NCBI GenBank assembly: GCA_922989275.2
Contig: OV277863.1
Span: 25,510,001-25,574,000 of the forward strand
DNA: 64,000 nt
Source of the DNA: Gari tellinella
Taxonomy: Eukaryota > Mollusca > Bivalvia > Cardiida > Psammobiidae
Reading direction: 5' to 3'
The notes beneath the pieces are model-generated. The model was not told the DNA's origin. It ran no database searches and saw only the letters and a program-made list of their open reading frames with translations. Position numbers and translations under genes: made by a program. Below, piece by piece: positions 54,709-64,000 of this stretch. How positions within the stretch are numbered: position 1 is the stretch's first letter; every line of letters begins with the position of its first letter.

Positions 54709-55320
54709 AATGCCCCCGCTATCGATATATGTGGAGGCATATAGTGATGGTTCTGTCGGTCCGTTCGTAACGAGGTTATAACTAGATTTTACCGTTTTTT
54801 TCTAGCATCAATACCGCTTATTCAAATACTTCGATACTTACACGGTTGCTGCCTTGGAACATTCCCAATCCACCAATATCACCCAACCTTGATTTTGGCC
54901 TTGACCTTGACCTAATTTGGACTTAGAATATTTTAAATGGGTATTTTGACCTTGACCTAATTTGGACCTAAGAATATTTTAAATGTCCTTGATTTTACCA
55001 TTTCATCTAGCATCAACACAACTGACTACAATGCCTTGATATTAATTATACAGTTGTTACCTCGGATCACTACCAATCCTCCGATATTACCCAACTTTGT
55101 CTTTGACCTTGACCTAATTTGGACTTAGAATATTTTAAATGGGCTATTTCTTGGTTAAATAAATTTTACCATTTTGTCTAGCATCAACTCTACTTACTAC
55201 AATGCTTTGATACTTATACAGTTATTGCCTTGGACCATTACCATTTTACCTACGTTATCCAAGCTCAGTTTATCCTTGACTTAGAAAAGATTCGGAATAT
55301 ATTGTCAATTGCTAAGGGTT
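54709..55320 (+). repeat. Family N element, copy 2
   Basis: AATGCCCCCGCTATCGATAT, then three to four ~168-bp units (TCTAGCATCAACACAACTGA, TTTGACCTTGACCTAATTTGG). A 50-bp piece is duplicated (54943-54985). The right end is missing. AARSD1 intron 7. Confidence 0.6.
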
Positions 55321-55404
55321 CTACAGTCCAGTTTTATGGCCCAAATTAAAGGAATTATCTTTAGAAAAGTGTTTAAACTTTAGGTGTTGTTTTCTTTGTT
55401 TCAG

Positions 55405-55471
55405 AGGTCCACTAGAGCAACATTATGAGCTGGCAGAGAAAGCTGTGAAAGGCTTCAAGAACAGCCAAAAG
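55405..55471 (+). CDS. AARSD1: AARSD1 exon 8
   Basis: 67 nt, residues 266-288: completes Lys (AA|A) then GPLEQHYELAEKAVKGFKNS QK. The acceptor is TTCTTTGTTTCAG|AGG, the donor CAAAAG|GTTTGT, phase 0. Helical and charged, aligning with the region after the editing domain. Conservation is weaker here, so the assignment rests mostly on phase, splice sites and position. Confidence 0.85.
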
Positions 55472-55488
55472 GTTTGTACAAGACAATT

Positions 55489-55585
55489 AACCCTTTCCTC
55501 CCTGAAACTTCAAATGGACAATTCTAGTTATCGGTTAAGTAGAGTCCATTTTTGACTTTTTAGGGTTGATTTTTACGATACAGTC
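55489..55585. mobile_element. Family C fragment
   Basis: TTAACCCTTTCCTCCCTGAA then CTTCAAATGGACAATTCTAG, breaking off after AGGGTTGATTTTTACGA. From about 55578 a different element starts (CAGTCGAGACCGTCTTAGCG with ACAACGACC repeats to about 55770). Confidence 0.55.
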
Positions 55586-55801
55586 GAGACCGTCTTAGCG
55601 ACCCCTTATGTACAACAACGTTTTGTCTTTAACGACCCTTTTATATCCCCCGAAGCGTTTTACACTGAAAAGGCTCTGTATACAACAACTCCCTGGAAAT
55701 CGGTACAACGACCATGATTTTTAACTCCCGAATCGAAGTTTTTGTCTCCCACAGCGACTTTCGCAACTTTTGTAACAGCCGCCATTCGTTTAGAAACACA
55801 T

Positions 55802-57222
55802 TACCGTATATTCGCAGCCATAAGTCTACCCGGACCATAAGTCGATCCCCCTATTTTGTCTTCAAATTTCCGGATTTTTACTTGGACTCGTCCATAAGTC
55901 GATTCAATTTTTCATCAAGTTTGCCAAACAGAAAGTGCGTAAGTAAGCGGTCCCAATTTATCAATCCTTTTTGGTAAGGTAGTATTATGATCACAGTCAT
56001 TAATAAATATCAATATAATTGGCCTCATTTGTCACTTATTCTGTTATTCAGACATTGTTTGCAAGTGTTTGTTATTAAATCGAGGGAAGGAACCATCGTA
56101 CCTTGTCAAAATAGACATTAATTAGCTTTACTGAATCTCTCCATACCTGTAAGAACAATTTCTATAGACTCCTTTGTGTACAGCTCTCATGTTAATTAAT
56201 CCGTGATTAAAGCAATTAAATGAAACACCTTCAACACCTCTAGACTAAATACACGTTACCACTAAATACATAACGGCAGCTTCACTGTACATGACTGGTC
56301 TAGATAATGTGTTTACAATCTAAATTACTCGCCAACGCCCAAAGCCAGTACACACAGCACTCGCTGCCAGATGTGTTGTTGGTGTGTGGAAAAAATGCCA
56401 GAGGAAAAAATGCCATAGGAAAAAATGCCATAGGAAAAAATGCCAGAGGTAAAAATGCCATAAGAAAACGGAAAATATGCCAAAGGTAAAAATGCCAGAG
56501 GAAAAAATGCCATAGGTTTATAACGAAAATATGAAATTTATTGTATTATAATATATTTTATCAAGTTATAAGAACTTCTGAAGCAACATATTGATATTTT
56601 ATTTCGATAATTGAGTGAAACTTTAAAAAAAAGTTTGATAAAAGAACATAAATATGGAACTAATTGGTATTAAGTGTATGGATCATCCATTTGAAAAAGA
56701 CATGCTCATAGTAGACTGTCAGTGTCGGATCAGGATCCAAACTGTTTGGCACGAATAAGTGTGTTTTTTATCATTTCAAAAATCAGTTAGCTATTTAGAA
56801 TAAAATTGAATGTGCCATCTTGGACAGAGAGCAGGAGTTTTATTTTCAAACAGTTTGGATTCAGATCAGATCCTTGAGAGAGTCAGAAAGAAAGAGAGGG
56901 AGTCTTGAGTCGTCTAATCTCACAAAGATTAACACTGACCAGTGTTAAGTGTCAATTCATCAGGCTTGCAAATTGAATTCCCGTGAAACTGGAATACTTT
57001 TTAATGTTATGAAAACAAATTATTTTGTATTTAGATACAGAAAAGGACAGCATTCGCGGGAAATTTTGCTTCTTAATTTGATATCAGTACACACTGTTTT
57101 TAATCGGATTTTTATCCAAAAAAATCTTGACAAGACTATGACCACCCCATAAGTCGAGTGTGGTTTTTGAGGGTGTATTTTGAGTCTGAAAAACTCGACT
57201 TATGACTGCGTACATACGGTAT
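55802..57222. mobile_element. TIR element U
   Basis: TACCGTATATTCGCAGCCAT and (reverse complement of the right end) TACCGTATGTACGCAGTCAT, each followed by AAGTC. About 1.42 kb, no transposase frame. Contains the minisatellite at 56388-56517. The start is flanked by TTA and the end by ATG, so a TA duplication is possible. AARSD1 intron 8. Confidence 0.6.
56388..56517. repeat. ~15-bp minisatellite
   Basis: Eight units of GGAAAAAATGCCATA and variants (GGTAAAAATGCCAGA). They give a Gly-Lys-Asn-Ala pentapeptide periodicity in the plus frame, which is a consequence of the repeat and not evidence of a gene. Confidence 0.85.
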
Positions 57223-57726
57223 GTATCGTAGTGCTACGTCTTGTAAACCGCTACTAAGACATATATGGGTAGGTACTACGCTGGTAGAATGGTCAGTCTA
57301 GTGGCAATGATTAGCTGTCAATCAAACCAAGTTCCGCCTTCATTTACTCAAACACTAGAAAATCATACATCAGCTGCTACTGACAAAGTCTCCTATTGTC
57401 TGACCTAAGCACATGAGTGTTTACACAGTAAGACCTTGCTTCTTTGACATATGTTTTCTTGATTGCGCGATTATAAGCATTAATTATGAAATTTGCTGTT
57501 TTTTTTGCGTGCGTTATGTTGCAAACGTTCTTTACTGAAAGAATAGCTAGAGTTAACGGTTTACACATTTAGCTTGAAGCCTTCCGACAAAGAAAAAAAT
57601 TTGAATGATGGAGGTGTTAATCCCAGATCGAAGCGTGATCAAACTTCAAAGGCATATAAACAAGTGTGTACTGGCAATTATTATAATCCGTTAACGGTGA
57701 TTAAGAGTCAACACACAAAGCAAACC

Positions 57727-60343
57727 AATGGGGCCCTACCGCATTACAGAGTTATCCCAATTTTCATCACGAGTTAACTCCCCTGATAAGGAAAAGGTTG
57801 TTTCCGGTTTAGTTAACGCATCATTGAGACGGTGTCGATAACGGTCATAAACGATTCGGAAAAGAATAGATCGAATGCGGTTTATTAGTTTGATATCTAT
57901 ATCTATATGCAGTCAAGCTCCCGTTTATCCCTATGTATTTTAATGTATTAATTTTGTTTAATGTCAAATGCGACGGTTATTTATTTCATCGTTTTTAGCA
58001 AACCGAAAGTAGCACTGATCATACTTTTTCTATATAACAAAGAAGCTGACTTTTAACATACTTAACAGACACGGGTTTTCACCTCAGTAAAAGAATGTTA
58101 ACATGGATTAAAAGTAGATCCTGATCAGATGGTTACTATATAGGAACAGTCTCTATAATCAATGACTGTCCTCTCTGGTTCTTAAATGACATTATAGGTC
58201 TATAAATGCTGCCTATTACAGGTGAAAAAGGGGATATTTATTAAGACATTGCCGGTATTAAACATAAACTTTGTATTATTCAGTTATTAATAATGACATG
58301 AATATTCATTAGGCAAAGGGTTAAACTGATCTTTTAAAATATGTTGAATGGTAAACAGTATCTTCAAATATGTATATTTTGTTTGTCCATTATATACCAG
58401 CAGATTTTAGTTGACAGAAATTTCATAGAAATAGTTCAGTCTGTCATGCTCATAGCGCACATGGAGTTCACCTCTCAAGGCTTCTGCCCAGGGGCCATAA
58501 AGCGCAAAGCATCATCACAACTAACAACAGGAAGTAACCAATTAGCTAGAAATCGAATTGTATACTGACCCCCCACTGGGGTGCAGCTGCTGTCCCATAA
58601 GTGTCATCTCTGCTATGACAAGCCATAAAACGGAAGCTTAAGTCTTGGGTACACAGGCTGGAATCAAAACACACCAAACTATTATTTTTTTTATAGGATC
58701 CACATGTTATTCATGTGGGGAATAAATTTTAATCTCCTATACCATGCACTCCTTCATGTGCAAAAGCTTAACCCATTACCCCCATCATTATGCCTTTTAC
58801 TCCTTTAATGAATTCCACCTTCATAAGCAACTAAATCCTCTTCATGCACTAAGCAGTCATAATTATGAAACATAGGTGATATTTTGTCGTAGTGGGTGGT
58901 GCCTTAAAGCAGGATTAAAGTAAAGCATGGTGCACCTTAAGGCGCATTATGTTTTACTTTCAACCTGCTTTAAGAGGTGACCTATTATTATTATTATTAT
59001 TTATTATATACCATATTTATATAGCACTTTTTTCATATATAATCATACGTTCAAAAGTGCTTTACAATTATAAAAACACAAATAAAACATGAAATGAGAG
59101 TAACAATTATATATATTCAATACTTAACACGGGCTGTGGGGTAATTGGTTTAGGTAATGGGTAAACCCATTACCCGATCGCCTGTTCCTACCTGGAAAGA
59201 CAGGTGTCCATTAAAGGTAGATTGAAAAGTACATGCTACTTTACTTTCAGCTTGCTTTAAGCTACCATCTGCTAGGATATTCAATGTTTTTAATGTTGCA
59301 CATTCATGCTAATAAAAACTTTGAATTAGAACTCTTTCCTTCAATGGAGGCATAAACCAAAGGCGTATTTAAAGGGTTAATAGGAAATACATACCGTTTT
59401 AACAACATAAATACTTTAGAACCCCTCTCCTATCATTAAATGTGTACTCTATTGAAAACGCAATGTTGAAAGTAAAGCATGTATTCCATCGTTTTAGTAG
59501 ATTAAAACTTTATTTCTGTTGATCTTTTACCAGTTCACTAATTATAATAGGCTTAAAACACTATCATTTATAAAAAGTTTGGAACCAGATAAGATGCAGC
59601 ATATATACTAACAGGCTGATCAGGGGTAGAACTGTTTCACACTCATATATGTTTTAAGTCAAAATTGATATCATGTTCTAAACTTTTATCAAGAAAGTAG
59701 GCAGTAATTTTTTTTTAAATATTAACCCTTATCATGCTATTAGCATAATTGATCAATCATACGGTATTTTCCTTATTTAATCAGCTAAAGTAATAAATTA
59801 AATGATAGGCATTCATAGCGGGTAGGGTTTATGGTTGATTAACAGCAACCAGAATGTGCTATGACACATCCATGTAACGGGGTTTAACCCTTTACCCAAT
59901 AGATGAAGATAGGTGACCCCTTAAGGCAGGTTAAGGTACTTTCTACTTTAAGCTATCATCTGCTGGAAGGTATAACATATTTATTGAGGTGCAGATTGAT
60001 GACTTATTTTAATAAACATATGAATAAATGATATGCATAGAACGGTATATCTATGGAAGTTTTTGTAAGTTTTATTGTAGGTAAAGTAAATGCATGTCTT
60101 AATTCTATTTTTGAACAATATGAGAGATTGTGCTTTCAATAATGTATAGCCAGGTTCTACTGTATATAATATAAACTCTACACTAACAAGCAGACGATCT
60201 CCTCAAATTCGTGTTTGAGGATAAAAGATTTTCGATACTATGTGTACTTCACTATTGAACCGGAAACAACCGCTCATTCAGGGGGCGCTACTCTTATCAC
60301 ACTTCCCATGCGGGGTAACTCTGTATATCGGTAGGGCCCCATT
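57727..60343. mobile_element. Element Q, copy 2
   Basis: Same TIR as Q1 (AATGGGGCCCTACCGCATTA ... TAGGGCCCCATT), same orientation, nearly identical across 2.5 kb. It differs by a few substitutions, small indels and an extra ~125 bp at 58985-59110. It carries the same two family B remnants. No clear target duplication flanks either copy. AARSD1 intron 8. Confidence 0.8.
58985..59110 (-). mobile_element. LINE/SINE 3'-tail insertion specific to Q2
   Basis: Absent from Q1, where the sequence reads GACCTATATTCAATAC. The minus strand ends ...AAAGTGCTATATAAATATGG followed by (ATA/AAT)n, and has GTAAAGCACTTTTGAACG before it. That layout is the common 3' tail of CR1/L2-type LINEs and their SINEs. Confidence 0.6.
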
Positions 60344-60669
60344 AGTGATAAGTGGGGTGTGTAATATGGATGGCCAGCGGTATCGTTCTGCGGAAACAAT
60401 CATGATGAAGAAAGCAAACGTAAAGTTTGAATTCTGATGTCTGTTTACGGTTATGAACACAAATCAAATGCAGTTTATCACGATTTCTTCACATTCTTCT
60501 TTTTTAACACAAACTGCAATGACTACCTGTATAGTAATACACTGTAAGCCTCTCTTTCCATTTTGAATCAATAACTACAGGGGGAAAACAGAATTTGTGC
60601 ATAGCAACCCTTTGTCTACAGTGACCTTCTTTCCAATCTCCCTCAGAAGGTCGCTGTAGACAGTCTCGA
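60344..60669. other. Intron 8 sequence, little recognised
   Basis: Contains GACCTTCTTTCCAATCTCCC then GTCGCTGTAGACAGTCTCGA CTGTA near 60625-60675, related to the ACAACGACC-type element near 55578. No gene. Confidence 0.4.
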
Positions 60670-60830
60670 CTGTATATGTCAAAATGACAAACAGTGTAGT
60701 CCCTGATCAGACGGCTCCTTAAGGAGCCTTCTGATCAGGGGCTTCACTGTTTGCATAGGGCAAGTGTACTCCACAGATACACTGTTTGCAAAGGACGCTT
60801 ATATGCATGACAAGGGTTCAATGAGTTAAA
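60670..60830. mobile_element. Family C fragment
   Basis: Right half of the family: AACAGTGTAGTCCCTGATCA, hairpin GGCTCCTTAAGGAGCC, and the end CATGACAAGGGTTCAATGAG TTAA. The left half is missing. Confidence 0.55.
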
Positions 60831-61242
60831 ATATATCCCTCACGATAAGTTTGAGGGCTTGAGAATGTATCCTGGAATCACATTCACCCATCAGTTTGTT
60901 TGTTAATGTCCGTTTCTGCCATCTATGGGTTAATTGGAAGCCCCAGAGAGAGGGGAGCAGATACGGAGAACCCGGGCGCGATGCCCTACTCTTATTATCG
61001 AAAGAGTTCTCTGGTTCTTTTAGATGCCAAGTGTAAAGCACTCATACATCGGACCTCCGTTTATAAAGTCTCATCTGAAGGACCCATCCATCAGTCTATC
61101 TCTCTTTATCAACAAGTAGTGATACAACCCATACACTTGTATCGTCTTTATGCCCTAACAACTATTATGATATGTATAATAGATGTACATGTATACTTTC
61201 TCTGTCTCTCTCCTCCCCCAACATTATCCTTTACTCCATGGA

Positions 61243-62002
61243 TACTGTAAAATCCGGAATATAGGCGTATACGCTTATTTTGTAAATTAGTGACACCTCT
61301 ATGCGCTTATTTTAGCATATGCACTTGTAAACAAGGACAGACATAGCTTATTTTCGAAGTCAGAAGAAACTTACCGTGTTGTTGATTTGGTCGTATTTTA
61401 TACCGGAAGTGAGTCTAAAGTGAAAGTAGCTTGGCTGGGTAAACGAACAAGTTTATATTTTTACTGAACTTATATAAACGTACCTACGTACACCATAATA
61501 ATATATAGGAGTAACCTATTCTTTTTAAAAAATGAATTACTTTCGGGTAATCTCACGTGGTCAATGCCATTACATGAAGTTCATTTACTCTTTCGCAACA
61601 ACACGGTTAGGGGTAAATCCCTGCGACTCAAACATTCAGTTAATCCAATCTGGGTAAAGTTTGTACTTACATATAATAGTTTTAGTGAGATGTTATCATG
61701 TTATTATCATGTTTTTAACGCATACCTGTCTATCATTGTTTGCGTATACGCATCAGACATTACACAATGCATTTCACAATGCATCGCTAAAGACGTGAAA
61801 ACCCCGTTACTATTGACTCAGGTAAGGCGTCGCACATCTTTCAGCTTATAAACTAGACCAAAAAATCACTACTGCCATTTGCTTTGAAAGTAAAAATGTA
61901 GGCGCCTATTATATAGGGACAAAAATCGTGAAGGGTGGACTGCGCTTATTTTAGCTATGTGCTTAAATTTAGCTATGAGCCTACTTACCGGATTTTACAG
62001 TA
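61243..62002. mobile_element. TIR element V (TA duplication)
   Basis: TACTGTAAAATCCGGAATAT and (reverse complement of the right) TACTGTAAAATCCGGTAAGT. TA at both edges, as in Tc1/mariner-like elements. Internal near-repeats GCGCTTATTTTAGC occur at both subterminal regions. 760 bp, no transposase frame; the ~95-codon open frame inside is not recognised. Confidence 0.7.
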
Positions 62003-62035
62003 CTTGATTTCATGCATTTTAATTAATTCCTCCAC

Positions 62036-62277
62036 TTAACCCTTTCATTGCCAAATTATTTTTGAGTTTTTTACCCCTGCACCGTAATTGTGTCGTCTGC
62101 TTCAATTTTATTGTCTGCAATATCATTTCAAAGTTAGAATTCAGAGAGTATGACATAAGAAATATCGAAACGGATGTCAAACAGTGTTGATCCTGATCAG
62201 ACGAAGCATAACGCGGCATCTGGTCAGGATCAAAACTGTTTGCAAATTCGACTTTATTTTGGTGGTGAAAGGGTTAA
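62036..62277. mobile_element. Element Y inserted in B15 at TTAA
   Basis: TTAACCCTTTCATTGCCAAA ... TGGTGGTGAAAGGGTTAA with the core hairpin AACAGTGTTGATCCTGATCA and its near inverse. The surrounding family B text should read CACTGAAGAAAATAG; here CACTTAA|element|TTAAGAAAATAG. Confidence 0.75.
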
Positions 62278-62711
62278 GAAAATAGTTCCATTTGATACAG
62301 TAAAGAATATACAACATAATAAATATTTCCTGATTCTAGCAGATGGGAACATAAAGCAGGTTGAAAGCAAAGCAGAATGAGCCTTAAGGTGCATTCTGCT
62401 TTACTTTACTATGATATATGAAATATTTCTTATTGTGCATAATCATGACTGAATAAAGTGGAACTGTTTTTTCAGTGAAGGAATAAATTAAAGGCGTAAA
62501 AAAAACGTATTTATGCTATGGGGTAATAAGTTAAAATTACCCCAAATAGTAAAACATAGTTTGAATCTTATCATCCCATGTAGGCATATGGGAGACCCCA
62601 CAAGCCAAAAAAAGACTAGATGTAATTATTGGAAACTGGAGTTATCCATTTAAAGTTTAAGGGATGAATTAGTTTGGCTGTATTTATTTTGACTTGTTTG
62701 ATATTTTTCAG

Positions 62712-62803
62712 TCCATACAGAACCTTTTGAGAGAGATGGCAGTTTTAGAGGCAGAAAAATTCAAATCACAGGAAAACAAGCCTCAATACTTTATATATCA
62801 CAA
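62712..62803 (+). CDS. AARSD1: AARSD1 exon 9
   Basis: 92 nt, residues 289-318 plus two bases: SIQNLLREMAVLEAEKFKSQ then ENKPQYFIYHK. It follows the helical linker of exon 8, and 'NLLRExAxxxA' fits the family's LLRDLAV block. The acceptor is TTGATATTTTTCAG|TCC, the donor TCACAA|GTAAGAG, phase 2. The next exon should start with a lysine-completing base and the HxREGDxxFMN-type block; it was not found before the window ends, so about 90 residues are missing. Confidence 0.88.
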
Positions 62804-62892
62804 GTAAGAGCTTCAATCAGTAGCGTGTTCAATTACCACTGTTTGCTGCTTAGGTTAGCAGTTTGCTCCTCGTGTGCAGAGTACAGTAGAGA

Positions 62893-63100
62893 AAACATTT
62901 TCTTTCCAAATAACGCCGGTTACGCTTAAACAAATATTTTCATTGCAAACAGTTTGAAGCCAGATCAGATGCTGGGTAACCCGGCGTCTGATCAGGCTCC
63001 AAACTGTTAGCCACTCAAATTAAACTGTTAGTTGGAATTGTCAAAAGGTTATCATTTTCTATATTTCATTGCAAAGTGTTTGCGTTTGAAAGAAAGAATT
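62893..63100. mobile_element. Family A element, copy 3
   Basis: TTCTTTCCAAATAACGCCGG ... TGCGTTTGAAAGAAAGAATTA. Hairpin AACAGTTTGAAGCCAGATCA / CTGATCAGGCTCCAAACTGTT around GGGTAACCC. Confidence 0.6.
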
Positions 63101-63239
63101 ACGTTTTCTCCTCTGTATTTCAGACTGGTAGCCAACTCGCAATCGATGGCCATCGACGGCCATCGATATCATTACTGAACTCATCACATGTCTATTTGCT
63201 AAACAATCCCACAACTGCATCTCTAACACTAACAACTCA

Positions 63240-63484
63240 CTGAGCCCATGGGCCTGTTTCTTGTCATGAAGATAGGTGCGCTTTAAAGCATGCTGAAAGT
63301 AAAGCAGAATGCACCTTAAGGCGCATTCTGCTTTTCTTTCAGCCTGCTTTAAGCTACTATCTGCTAGAATAAAAAAAAAATTTCTTATGATAACTATTCA
63401 TGACTGTATAAATAAGAACTATTTTCTTCAGGGGAGTAATAAATAAAAGGTGTAAAAATGTGTTTTTATTGGGTAATGAGTTAA
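63240..63484. mobile_element. Family B element (B16)
   Basis: Left end weak (TGAGCCCATGGGCCTGTTTC). Full hairpin AAAGCATGCTGAAAGTAAAG, right end TATTGGGTAATGAGTTAA. Confidence 0.6.
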
Positions 63485-63709
63485 CTGTTTCCTCCGCATG
63501 AGTGCTATATAACTCATTCTCTCCTTACTCAGCATAATTAGCACCGTATGACGCCACTACCTTGTGATAAATGCACTCAAAGGAGGATTCAGCCATGGTT
63601 CAATTGGACAGATTTTGTTGAAACTTTGCAGTATTTAAACCATGAATGGATATTCAATTTTAACTTCTTTAAATTGATTATAATATGTGTAGGAGTGGAG
63701 AAAGGTATG
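63485..63709. other. Intron sequence, nothing recognised
   Basis: No repeat or supported exon. The ~60-codon open frame at 63548-63739 runs into family B and is not family-like. Confidence 0.4.
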
Positions 63710-63950
63710 TTAACCCATTACCCCATAACCTTTTTCTGATTTCAAAGATAGGTGACCACCTAAAACAGACTGAAAGTGAAGCAGAATGTACTTTATTTTC
63801 AGCCTGTTTTAAGCTACCAACTGCTGGAAATATAGAACATATTTCATATCGTACTTATCTATTACTGTATAGGCTGTATAAATTGGACTAATTTTCTTCA
63901 GTGAATGAATAAATTAAAGTGTAAAAAGGGTATTTTAGGAGTGATGGGGT
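63710..63950. mobile_element. Family B element (B17)
   Basis: TTAACCCATTACCCCATAAC, shortened hairpin (AAACAGACTGAAAGTGAAGC), GAGTGATGGGGTATGG at the right. Near the window edge. Confidence 0.6.
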
Positions 63951-64000
63951 ATGGCTTTTCTGTGTCTGTAAGGGTTCAGTGACGGTGTGACAGGGGTTGT

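Larger units (their letters stand above)
61220..62534. mobile_element. Family B element (B15) carrying two insertions
   Basis: Pieces: 61220-61242 (TCCTTTACTCCATGGA), 62003-62035 (CATTTTAATTAATTCCTCCA) and 62278-62534 (GAAAATAGTTCC ... GGGGTAATAAGTTAA). Elements V and Y separate them. The right hairpin arm is partly lost. Confidence 0.6.

Noticed and set aside
56307..56517. Small protein with Gly-Lys-Asn repeats
   Set aside because: Direct product of a 15-bp minisatellite inside TIR element U; no start context or conservation.
60900..61250. 116-codon open frame on the plus strand
   Set aside because: No domain or splice support, composition like its intron surroundings, and it runs into the start of B15/V.
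1..64000. tRNA, rRNA or snRNA genes
   Set aside because: No stretch combining tRNA A and B boxes with a cloverleaf, and no rRNA or snRNA cores, was recognised by eye. A tRNAscan/Infernal run would settle this.
63960..64000. AARSD1 exon 10 after GGTTCAG at the window end
   Set aside because: The following bases (TGACGGTGTGACAGG) do not give the expected residues in phase 2.

Overview
The window is animal nuclear DNA, AT-rich and intron-rich. The two protein-coding genes recognised, and the repeat landscape, suggest a bivalve mollusc, probably a heterodont. That landscape consists of palindromic TTAA elements, 'TTTTAGCTCACC' elements with tandem cores, Penelope, RTE and CR1-like retroelements, and hAT-type elements. 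The taxon is an inference. No prokaryotic, CRISPR, rRNA or tRNA gene was found.

Left half, minus strand: a gene of the MBD5/MBD6 family. Three coding exons fit together in frame (20925-20604, 12230-10502, 6556-6231) and give 792 residues. A Q/N-rich N-terminal region of about 665 residues precedes an MBD of the MBD5/6 type, which carries the GTCKCGLECPL signature. The rest of the gene lies beyond the left edge.

Right half, plus strand: AARSD1 (AlaX-type alanyl-tRNA editing protein). Nine exons (32066-62803) join in phase and give 318 residues with both zinc motifs (HxxxH and CxxxH). They include an 18-nt microexon. The last ~90 residues expected for the family lie beyond the right edge. The two genes are divergent, with about 11 kb between their start codons.

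Everything else is mostly mobile DNA, often nested. In order of position: tandem-core elements (2.5-5.0, 8.0-9.5, 19.2-22.8, 32.3-35.5, 42.5-44.0, 45.5-46.9 kb); a 12.5-17.5 kb stack of element inside element inside element; a Penelope-like element (23.8-26.8 kb, 12-bp target duplication) split by an hAT element (8-bp target duplication); an AT-rich array of ~14-bp motifs just upstream of AARSD1; a second nested stack at 37.4-40.7 kb; a 5'-truncated RTE-like LINE (47.5-49.0 kb); a CR1-like LINE remnant (52.4-52.7 kb); and two near-identical 2.5-2.6 kb TIR elements (14.2-16.7 and 57.7-60.3 kb).

Letters A to Y below are local names for repeat families, used only to link copies within this window. 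Element edges were read by eye from inverted termini, target duplications and copy-to-copy comparison, so most are good to a few bases only where a duplication is quoted.
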